A stretch of DNA of 20,574 nucleotides from Promethearchaeota archaeon (GTDB lineage Archaea > Asgardarchaeota > Lokiarchaeia > Sigynarchaeales > SOKP01), in the NCBI GenBank assembly GCA_016839655.1, contig JAEOTW010000143.1, positions 1 to 20,574 of the forward strand, read 5' to 3'. Below are positions 1 through 5,657 of this stretch, piece by piece. Position 1 is the stretch's first letter. Every line of letters starts with the position of its first letter. The notes beneath the pieces are model-generated. The model worked only from the letters and a program-made list of their open reading frames with translations. It had not been told where the DNA came from and ran no database searches. Made by a program: the position numbers and the translations under genes.

Positions 1-950
1 ATTTGGTACAAAGTTGGAACATTAGCTAAAACCGTAGGTCGGTATTTTAGCATTTCTTTAATGATATGATCAGTATCCCTTGGATTTGGGATCAATATCT
101 GACTCCACCCTAGCATTATAACATTTGAACATGTAAATAATCCTGCTATATGGAAAAAAGGGAACCCAGACAATCCAAAACCGGTTCCAAACTCCCAACT
201 AAGCCAATGCTGAAAAATTTTAATATCAGCAACGAAATTTTTATGGCTTAACTTCGCTCCTTTTGGAGGACCGGTAGTACCACCAGTATATTGAATAAAT
301 GCAATATCACTGGAATTCACTTTTACATCTGGTAAATCATCAGGATATTTCCCTTTAATTTGTTTATGGTATTCAAGCACAGTTATTCCTTCCAGCGGAG
401 TTACTTTTCCTTTTGGGATCTTCCCCACCATTTTTCCTAGCTTTGCCAACATTTTGGGCATAAATCCACCCACTGAAGTAGTAACAATAAGTTTTAATGA
501 GGGAATTTTGGTATAAATCTTAGTGATATGCCCAGCAAAAATAGCATCTAATGTAAGCAATGCAACTTGTTTACCTCCCGCACCTAAATCATTTAATTGA
601 TATTCAATTTGGACTGCTGAAAGAAGTGGAGATACACCTGAAACGATAATACCTGCTTTTAAACCACCCAAAATTCCAATTATATATTCAGGAATATTTG
701 CGGTATTTATTCCCAGTACATCTCCTTTTTTCATTCCATTCTCGATTAGCATATGAGCAAATTCGTTTGATAGTTTATCCAATTCTCCATATGTGATTTC
801 TGTTCCATAGAATGCAATAGCTAATTTTTCAGGGAGTTCATCAAATGTCTTTCTGGTAATTTCATTAAAAGAAAAATCAAATTCTTTAGGATTTAAATCA
901 CCAATTCCCTTATCATATTTATCTTGCCAAAAACGGCTACTATAACTCAC
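1..950 (-). CDS. Acyl-CoA synthetase (AMP-forming), 3' end cut by window edge
   Basis: ANL-superfamily adenylate-forming enzyme, expected to activate a carboxylic acid with ATP and load it onto CoA. About 316 N-terminal residues are present; the C-terminal part, with the A8 hinge and catalytic lysine, lies beyond base 1. The P-loop-like motif YTGGTTGPPKG sits at about residues 221-231, followed by FPFFHIAGL at about 262 and a VPTLYQ segment at the edge, all typical of long- or medium-chain acyl-CoA ligases. I chose the GTG at 948-950 because an in-frame TGA lies 9 bases upstream and GGTGA is at a good distance. It is a distant paralogue of the complete ligase at 11799-13484. The substrate cannot be read from the sequence. 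Confidence 0.9.
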   Translation of the reverse strand, partial: MSYSSRFWQDKYDKGIGDLNPKEFDFSFNEITRKTFDELPEKLAIAFYGTEITYGELDKLSNEFAHMLIENGMKKGDVLGINTANIPEYIIGILGGLKAGIIVSGVSPLLSAVQIEYQLNDLGAGGKQVALLTLDAIFAGHITKIYTKIPSLKLIVTTSVGGFMPKMLAKLGKMVGKIPKGKVTPLEGITVLEYHKQIKGKYPDDLPDVKVNSSDIAFIQYTGGTTGPPKGAKLSHKNFVADIKIFQHWLSWEFGTGFGLSGFPFFHIAGLFTCSNVIMLGWSQILIPNPRDTDHIIKEMLKYRPTVLANVPTLYQ

Positions 951-1165
951 TATTTTTTCACCTAATTTTATTCAAAAAATTTTTTTATTTTTAAAAATGC
1001 AACATTGATATTATACCTTACTTATTCAATGACGTTGAAATAAATCATATTCAAGGTTTTTTTTCTTTTTATTTTTACTTCCAATCACCCCCCTCCCTCT
1101 TCATGGAATATCATTACTTTTAAGAGAATGATTCTTCTTGTAAAAAGAACTCATATTATTTTTCA

Positions 1166-1990
1166 ATGGAGAAATTACATATTTTTCAGAAAATTGTCGG
1201 TGTATCTTCGTTTTATTTTGAAGAAATGCTATTTCATATGATGACTCTGAATCAGACGGGATTCACATTGTATAAGAAGAACAACAATATTTCTCTAATT
1301 TCAAGTGGTGATGGCACGTTAGATGAGTTGCTTTCTGGAGGCTTTCATCGGGATTTAGTGTATTTACTCTATGGAGATAAGAAACTCACAACCAATATTT
1401 TATTGACTACGGCCGTTATTGCCCAAAAAGCTTTTACCAATGGGGGAATTGGAGAAGGTATTAGAGTTGCTTTTATCGATGGAAATAATAGGTTTAATCC
1501 TTACAATATAAGCAAGTTTGCAGTATCTCAGAACCTTTCCCCTCGGAAGACTTTGGAAAACATTCTTATTTCACGAGCGTTCACATGGGATCAAATGGTC
1601 GAGATTTTAGAAAATAGACTTTCTAATCTTGAAGATGTGAAAGTTGTGCTAATATCTGGGATCACAACTATGTTTGAAGGATATGAAAAACAGACATTCG
1701 AAGATCTCTTAAGAACTATAGACGGAATTAAACAAATCCTCTGGAAAACAAACCCCCTCATTATCATAACGGCACCCTTACACGAAAACTCCCTTTTTAG
1801 ACCGAAAGGTGGAAAAATCCTTTCACATTTTGGAAATGTGCTCGTGATGATAAATGATGATGAAAGGTATGTAGAATATACTCTCGTTCAGCACCCATAT
1901 CTTCCAGAGAATCGTTTGTTGAAGTGGAAACCTCGTACATCCAAGAAAAAAGTACCTTTAAAAAATACTACATTAGATTATTGGGTTTAG
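1166..1990 (+). CDS. RadA/RadB-like RecA-fold protein with degenerate ATPase motifs
   Basis: 274 residues. The order of segments follows archaeal RadA/RadB: SSGDGTLDELLSGGF (about 46-60), the position of Walker A (about 70-77), a RVAFIDGNNRFNP strand (100-112) matching the RadA YIDTEGTFRP region, ISRAFTWDQMVEIL (135-148) matching RAYNSDHQ, a Walker B strand VKVVLISGITTMF (158-170), and a C-terminal VEYTLVQHPYLPE segment. Walker A reads GDKKLTTN, so the GKT/S core is gone, and the Walker B aspartate is serine. It is therefore probably not a classical ATPase; a structural or regulatory paralogue, comparable to non-catalytic RecA/KaiC-like proteins, is the inference. It ends 5 bases from the oppositely oriented longin-like gene. 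An internal ATG at codon 21 is a possible alternative start. Confidence 0.75.
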   Translation: MEKLHIFQKIVGVSSFYFEEMLFHMMTLNQTGFTLYKKNNNISLISSGDGTLDELLSGGFHRDLVYLLYGDKKLTTNILLTTAVIAQKAFTNGGIGEGIRVAFIDGNNRFNPYNISKFAVSQNLSPRKTLENILISRAFTWDQMVEILENRLSNLEDVKVVLISGITTMFEGYEKQTFEDLLRTIDGIKQILWKTNPLIIITAPLHENSLFRPKGGKILSHFGNVLVMINDDERYVEYTLVQHPYLPENRLLKWKPRTSKKKVPLKNTTLDYWV

Positions 1991-1995
1991 ATAAA

Positions 1996-2418
1996 TTACC
2001 AAAAAGCTTTTTCAAATTTATCTATTGTATCTTGTAAACTGTCTTTAATTTGATTTTCAAAATCAACAAAAATACTTACATCATTATCCCAGTTATTAAA
2101 AAACTCTTTAGGGTATAAACTGAAGAATTTATTCACAATTTTTGTAAGTTCTTCTTTAATTTTTTTCTCTTTTATCTTTTTTGGAGCATTTACTATAAAT
2201 GAAATTCCAAATTGTTTCATAATGAGATATTTGTTATCTCTAATCTCAAAACTGGATAGCCCACCCCTTTCTAATTCTTCAGCGATTACATTTAAAGCAG
2301 ACATCAATGCTCCAATTAATTGTTCATCTACTTTTTTTTCAAGAACACGGTGAAATAAGACCGCACCAGCATCGTTTAATATCCATATATCTTGTATTAT
2401 TTTTTGCACTGAAATCAC
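1996..2418 (-). CDS. Longin/roadblock-like small protein (Asgard type)
   Basis: 140 residues. The pattern is an opening beta strand (IQDIWILNDAGAVLFHRVL, about 8-26), an amphipathic helix (DEQLIGALMSALNVIAEEL, 31-49), paired strands (LSSFEIRDNKYLIMKQFGISFIVNA, 54-78) and a long helix (IKEELTKIVNKFFSLYP). This matches the longin/roadblock-type folds that Asgard genomes carry in many copies near small GTPases and membrane-trafficking-like proteins. No catalytic residues are expected. No GTPase is encoded in this window. The start is GTG at 2418; GTG at codon 4 is also possible. The gene lies downstream of the 7-TM gene and is separated from it by a T-tract and a palindrome, so it may have its own promoter. 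The fold call is from pattern only. Confidence 0.6.
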   Translation of the reverse strand: MISVQKIIQDIWILNDAGAVLFHRVLEKKVDEQLIGALMSALNVIAEELERGGLSSFEIRDNKYLIMKQFGISFIVNAPKKIKEKKIKEELTKIVNKFFSLYPKEFFNNWDNDVSIFVDFENQIKDSLQDTIDKFEKAFW

Positions 2419-2433
2419 TGCTAATAATTTAGC

Positions 2434-2454
2434 TAATTATCTATATGATAATTA
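2434..2454. promoter_or_regulatory. Perfect AT-rich palindrome upstream of the longin-like gene
   Basis: TAATTATC and GATAATTA form perfect 8-base arms around a TATAT centre, 16 bases upstream of the GTG start at 2418. The position suits an operator or core promoter for the longin-like gene. The AT-rich background makes chance symmetry possible. Confidence 0.35.
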
Positions 2455-2462
2455 AAAAAAAA
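2454..2462 (-). terminator. T-tract terminator of the 7-TM gene
   Basis: A run of nine A on the plus strand reads as T9 for minus-strand transcripts, about 47 bases past the stop of the gene at 2509-3243. Archaeal intrinsic termination needs only a T-rich tract, so this is a reasonable terminator, although leaky read-through into the next gene is possible. Confidence 0.4.
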
Positions 2463-2508
2463 TATAAATATATTATTTAATGTTAGGTTTCAAAATAATA
2501 AATAATTT

Positions 2509-3243
2509 CTATTCTCTAGATTTAGGTCTTATATATCCATAATATGCTCCAAAAATTCCAACAATGGCAGAAATCCACGCTAAGTAATAAAAAGCTGTAA
2601 AACCGGGGTCTCCTAAAAGTACAAATACTCGATCTATTGCAAAATTAAGAAATATTAACATAAAACTAATAGACATAATTGCTAATGATAAAAATGCCTG
2701 TTTATATGCTTTTTCTTCCACAGCTCGATAAGATCCTATTGATCTTCTTAAAAAGGGGGCGTAGACCATAACCATATAAATAAATACAAATAAAAATGCA
2801 AAAACGTCTAATAAATCATTATCATATGCGTAGATGAACAGTACGTAGAAACAACAAAATATCCCATAAATTATTACGACAATTCTCTGCCATTTAGTAT
2901 ATCCCTTTTCAAAAACACCTACTTTAAGGATATAAGACAAGAAAATGGCGATTGTTACAAAGAATTCACTTAATCTAAAGTCTACTGCTATATTATACAT
3001 CCAAGTAATTATAGAACCATCTTGTAACACAGTAATCTGAGCGACTACAAATACTTTTGACAACCATGAAAAAATGATCGCTAAAAAGTAACAAAAGAAA
3101 ATTAAGAAAAGCAATCGAGTTAATTTATGACGCTTGATGAGATATTTTTTTAATATCAACCCCAATAAGACTGCTGCGATTATGATTATGAAGGATTCAA
3201 AGACCATACCAATAAAATTAAGTTGTATATCATATTGAAACAT
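2509..3243 (-). CDS. Seven-transmembrane protein of unknown function
   Basis: 244 residues with seven clear hydrophobic segments at about 10-30, 43-65, 90-110, 119-140, 144-166, 180-205 and 215-238, and short loops. It ends in a basic tail (YIRPKSRE). The long stretch between segments 2 and 3 contains the only sizeable polar region. No retinal-binding lysine motif, catalytic motif or transporter signature is visible, so I give no function. The start is ATG, with a TATA-like element close upstream that implies a very short leader. It precedes the longin-like gene on the same strand. A 7-TM sensor-like role is only a topology-based guess. Confidence 0.7.
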   Translation of the reverse strand: MFQYDIQLNFIGMVFESFIIIIAAVLLGLILKKYLIKRHKLTRLLFLIFFCYFLAIIFSWLSKVFVVAQITVLQDGSIITWMYNIAVDFRLSEFFVTIAIFLSYILKVGVFEKGYTKWQRIVVIIYGIFCCFYVLFIYAYDNDLLDVFAFLFVFIYMVMVYAPFLRRSIGSYRAVEEKAYKQAFLSLAIMSISFMLIFLNFAIDRVFVLLGDPGFTAFYYLAWISAIVGIFGAYYGYIRPKSRE

Positions 3244-3267
3244 GATATATTATAATGAAAGTCTGAG

Positions 3268-3280
3268 TTTTTAAATTTTT
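3268..3280 (-). promoter_or_regulatory. TATA box for the 7-TM gene
   Basis: Read on the minus strand this is AAAAATTTAAAAAC, about 25-37 bases before the ATG at 3243. It predicts a leaderless or nearly leaderless transcript. Confidence 0.4.
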
Positions 3281-3372
3281 ATTATTAAATAGCATTAAGC
3301 ACTATTATTGTGCAAAAATCTCTTACGAATTAAACCTATTAAGAAAACGTGAATTTATCTATCCTATAAGAA

Positions 3373-3405
3373 TAAATATTTAAATAAGTTTAGCCTTTAA
3401 ATATG
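3373..3405 (+). promoter_or_regulatory. TATA elements for the zinc-ribbon gene
   Basis: Two TATA-like stretches, AAATATTTAAATAAG and CTTTAAATATG, lie 60-90 bases before the start at 3463. The second is better spaced for a short leader that contains the GGAGG ribosome-binding site at 3447-3451. Confidence 0.4.
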
Positions 3406-3446
3406 TTAAAGAATTATAGTCAAAATAATATAGGAAAAAAATTTTT

Positions 3447-3451
3447 GGAGG
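3447..3451 (+). promoter_or_regulatory. Ribosome-binding site GGAGG
   Basis: A strong Shine-Dalgarno sequence, 11 bases before TTG at 3463 and 17 bases before ATG at 3469. The spacing slightly favours the TTG start. Confidence 0.5.
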
Positions 3452-3462
3452 ATTGAAGAATT

Positions 3463-3813
3463 TTGGACATGAAAACGTTTAAAAAGACATTTAAATTTAT
3501 CTGTGATTCATGTGGAGAATTTTTACATGCAGATTCTCAATATTGTGAGAAATGTGGAGCTGAAACGGTAAGATCAGCGATGAAAGAAGATTATGAAAAA
3601 CATGGAAAAGCAGCAGATGTAAAACATAAGGAATCTAGAAAGGTTTCTGACGGATTAAAGAAGGATGCTGGTAAAGCTAAAAAGAAAGCTTATAAAATTA
3701 GAAGGGAAGAAGATAAAGCTGAGAAGGTAGCTGATAGAGCGGAGTGGGAAGCTGAAAGGGAAGCTGATAAAGTTAAGTGGGAAACCAACAGAGCTAAAAA
3801 GAAATCAGAGTAA
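3463..3813 (+). CDS. Zinc-ribbon protein with a lysine/glutamate-rich helical tail
   Basis: 116 residues. The N-terminus is a compact zinc ribbon with C14, C17, C28 and C31 (CDSCG, then CEKCG), of the zinc-ribbon-domain type common in archaea. The remainder (about 38-116) is extremely charged and low in complexity, predicted to be one long helix. The end contains a clean 11-residue tandem repeat: residues 90-100 (ADRAEWEAERE) and 101-111 (ADKVKWETNRA). Hendecad periodicity is typical of right-handed coiled coils or LEA/apolipoprotein-like amphipathic helices. No membrane segment is present. The start is TTG after GGAGG; ATG two codons later is an alternative. The function is unknown; binding of nucleic acid or membrane surfaces by the charged tail is a guess. 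Confidence 0.75.
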   Translation: MDMKTFKKTFKFICDSCGEFLHADSQYCEKCGAETVRSAMKEDYEKHGKAADVKHKESRKVSDGLKKDAGKAKKKAYKIRREEDKAEKVADRAEWEAEREADKVKWETNRAKKKSE

Positions 3814-4112
3814 AATGAACACAATTCTATGTAGGATTAACATTATTTAAAAAATAGATTAGTTGGGGTATTACCTCCATGTAAATTAATTTATAAATTA
3901 GTCTATTCTTGTTTTTTCTTTATTTTTATGCATATTTTGATCATTTTCTTCAAACGTTAGAGCATCACCACCACACTATAATAAACTATTTGGATCAATA
4001 TCTTTATAAATTTCAAACTTTATGAAAACATTTAAATAGACAGTTTTATAATATTATAATGGATTTCCCTACATCCAACATCATGTAGAATTAAAAGAGT
4101 TGAATATTAGAA
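3814..4112. other. Intergenic region with candidate promoter and hairpin
   Basis: No convincing ORF is seen on either strand. T-rich stretches at about 3906-3928 could end transcription of the zinc-ribbon gene. TATA-like elements at 4028-4039 and 4044-4056 and a 6-bp dyad at 4069-4088 belong to the small gene that follows. Confidence 0.5.
4069..4088. repeat. Inverted repeat in the leader of the mini-protein gene
   Basis: CTACAT and ATGTAG are perfect 6-base arms separated by 8 bases, ending 24 bases before the GTG start at 4113. It could be an operator or a weak RNA hairpin. Confidence 0.3.
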
Positions 4113-4253
4113 GTGAGTCATTTTGTGTATCCTAAAGGAGATATAAAAAAATGTGAATTGTGTGAGGGTAATGGAATAGTTTATGTTTGGAGAAGTGATT
4201 TGGAAGATTTTGATTTGATAATTTGTCCAGAATGTAATGGTAAAGATGATTAA
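4113..4253 (+). CDS. 46-residue CxxCxGxG zinc mini-protein
   Basis: A short ORF starting at GTG with an in-frame TGA four codons upstream. The product has CELCEGNG near residues 14-21 and CPECNG near residues 39-44, that is, two DnaJ-type CxxCxG half-sites that together would bind one zinc ion. The region between the knuckles (IVYVWRSDLEDFDLII) has the length of a single beta hairpin. DnaJ cysteine-rich domains carry four such half-sites; here there are only two and no J-domain, so it is a stand-alone rubredoxin/DnaJ-like zinc knuckle. Similar micro-proteins occur in archaea, usually without assigned function. No clear Shine-Dalgarno is seen; GTG at codon 5 is another possible start. It is convergent with the amidohydrolase-like gene, 14 bases away. 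Confidence 0.65.
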   Translation: MSHFVYPKGDIKKCELCEGNGIVYVWRSDLEDFDLIICPECNGKDD

Positions 4254-4267
4254 TCCATTAAACCTGA

Positions 4268-5236
4268 TCAGTCTATGCCTAGTAGTTTAGCTGCATTTTT
4301 ATAAAGCCAATTTTCTTTAACTTCTTCTTTTAAAGGCAACTTCATAACTTCTTCAGCTAATTGTTTTATTGACATTCCCATAAAGAGCCAAGTGGATCCA
4401 AATAGAATTTTATCTTGTAAAACTGAATTTCCGTAATGGATAAGGGGTTCCCAACCTGTGCCTTTCATCCCAATATATTTAGGGAGATAAGAAGCAATAT
4501 CGATATAAATATTGGGATTTCGCCATGCAACAGCAATCATTTCATTAACCCATGGCCATCCTCCGTGACCTGCAATTATTTTTAATTCGGGGAAATCTTG
4601 AGCAACAATATCAAGATATATTGGACGTTCTACTTCCATTGTATTAGTTGAGTAATTGATTGATATATGAAACCATACAGGAATATCAAGTTCTACACAA
4701 ATTGAATAAATAGGATACATTTTTTTATCAGAAGGTGGAATTTTAAACATAAAGGGTCTAATCGCAATTCCTCTGAGACCCAAATCAAATGACCGTCTAA
4801 TCTCACTTAATGCTTTCTTTTTTTTTAGCGGATCTATCCCCGCAAAACCGATGAATTTTTCAGGAAATTGTTTCACAATATTAGCATAATAATCATTTGG
4901 TAGTCCTGAAATACCACTAGGAGTTTCTTCATCTAAATTGAATATAACTGCCTTTTCAACTCCCATTTTATCGAGCTGTTCAACAAACTTTTCAATAGGC
5001 ATAGTTAATTTTCTAATTTTTGGTAATAGTGGTTTTATTGCCTTTTTAAGCTCAGATGTATTAAGTGTTGATTTCATTTTATATAGCTCTTCTGGTGTAA
5101 TACCTAGAAGAGGTGCTACTCTTGGACCAAAAACATCTTTAAGATATCGTGCCATTTGAGGGGGCAATGATACCAAAAGATCCACAAAGACCTCCTCAGT
5201 AGGTACATAACAAAGAGAATCAATTATCTTATACAC
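4268..5236 (-). CDS. Amidohydrolase-2/ACMSD-family TIM-barrel protein with altered metal site
   Basis: 322 residues showing the amidohydrolase-2 pattern: IIDSL near the N-terminus, a MGVEKAVIF strand (91-99), FIGFAGIDP (128-136), a LGLRGIAIRPF strand (153-162), IPVWFHIS with H190, LKIIAGHGGWPW with H224, and a final LFGSTW (278-283). In the family the N-terminal HxH, the two later histidines and the aspartate of FGSD bind a metal. Here the HxH positions are L8 and Y10 and the aspartate is T282, so only H190 and H224 remain. It is either a metal-independent or a non-catalytic member. The start is GTG with GGAGAAG 10 bases upstream. A TATA element at about 5294-5305 suits its promoter. The substrate is unknown. 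Confidence 0.75.
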   Translation of the reverse strand: MYKIIDSLCYVPTEEVFVDLLVSLPPQMARYLKDVFGPRVAPLLGITPEELYKMKSTLNTSELKKAIKPLLPKIRKLTMPIEKFVEQLDKMGVEKAVIFNLDEETPSGISGLPNDYYANIVKQFPEKFIGFAGIDPLKKKKALSEIRRSFDLGLRGIAIRPFMFKIPPSDKKMYPIYSICVELDIPVWFHISINYSTNTMEVERPIYLDIVAQDFPELKIIAGHGGWPWVNEMIAVAWRNPNIYIDIASYLPKYIGMKGTGWEPLIHYGNSVLQDKILFGSTWLFMGMSIKQLAEEVMKLPLKEEVKENWLYKNAAKLLGID

Positions 5237-5293
5237 ATCTTATCTTCTCCAAAATTCTATATAGTAACATTTTCGGAATTATTATTATTTTCC

Positions 5294-5305
5294 TTATTTA
5301 AAAAA
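5294..5305 (-). promoter_or_regulatory. TATA box of the amidohydrolase-like gene
   Basis: The minus-strand reading TTTTTTAAATAAG is the best TATA-like element in the divergent spacer; it lies about 58-69 bases before the GTG at 5236. Confidence 0.4.
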
Positions 5306-5338
5306 TCAGAAAATTTGGATCGTATTTTTGTTTTAATT

Positions 5339-5349
5339 CATTAAAATAC
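5339..5349 (+). promoter_or_regulatory. TATA box of the small-protein/polymerase operon
   Basis: CATTAAAATAC lies about 41-51 bases before ATG 5390. It implies a short leader and a common transcript for the small protein and the polymerase. Confidence 0.4.
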
Positions 5350-5389
5350 TTTCTATTTTGGTTTTTACGTAAAATCAAAAGTGTATAAT

Positions 5390-5656
5390 ATGGGAAGAAC
5401 TGTACCCTCTTTTAGACCTGCACTCGAGCATGAGATTGAAAGCTGGAAGGACTTCAAAAGAGCACTACGTCCTGAAGAGCAGAAGATATTTGATAAATTG
5501 ATGAATTTTGCTCGTATACATGCTGATGCTGGAAGTATGAGCGCGCGTGCAATGTTGTCAGAAGTATTGTTTATTTCCTTTGCAATTGAACAAGAAAAAA
5601 AAATTGATTTATTAGAAGAGAGAGTAAAAGAATTAGAGAAAACGTTAAAGGAATAG
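5390..5656 (+). CDS. Conserved archaeal small protein (MGRTVPSF type) coupled to PolB
   Basis: 88 residues from ATG 5390. A GTG three codons earlier (5381) is also open, but related archaeal proteins I recall begin at MGRTVPS, so I prefer the ATG. The sequence is MGRTVPSFR, then ALEHEIESWKDFKRAL, RPEEQKIFDKLMNFARIHADAGSMSARA, and a C-terminal leucine-zipper-like coiled coil (LLEERVKELEKTLKE). No enzyme motif is present. Its stop is separated by one base from the ATG of the family-B DNA polymerase, so translation is almost certainly coupled. The inference is a polymerase partner or a DNA-repair/replication accessory protein. The function has not been established to my knowledge. Confidence 0.75.
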   Translation: MGRTVPSFRPALEHEIESWKDFKRALRPEEQKIFDKLMNFARIHADAGSMSARAMLSEVLFISFAIEQEKKIDLLEERVKELEKTLKE

Positions 5657-5657
5657 T

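Noticed and set aside
3299..3313. GCAC-N7-GTGC inverted repeat upstream of the zinc-ribbon gene
   Set aside because: Only four base pairs per arm and no position relative to the TATA boxes that would suggest an operator or terminator.
4938..5159. Plus-strand open frame of 73 codons
   Set aside because: Shadow of the amidohydrolase-like gene on the other strand; no start context.
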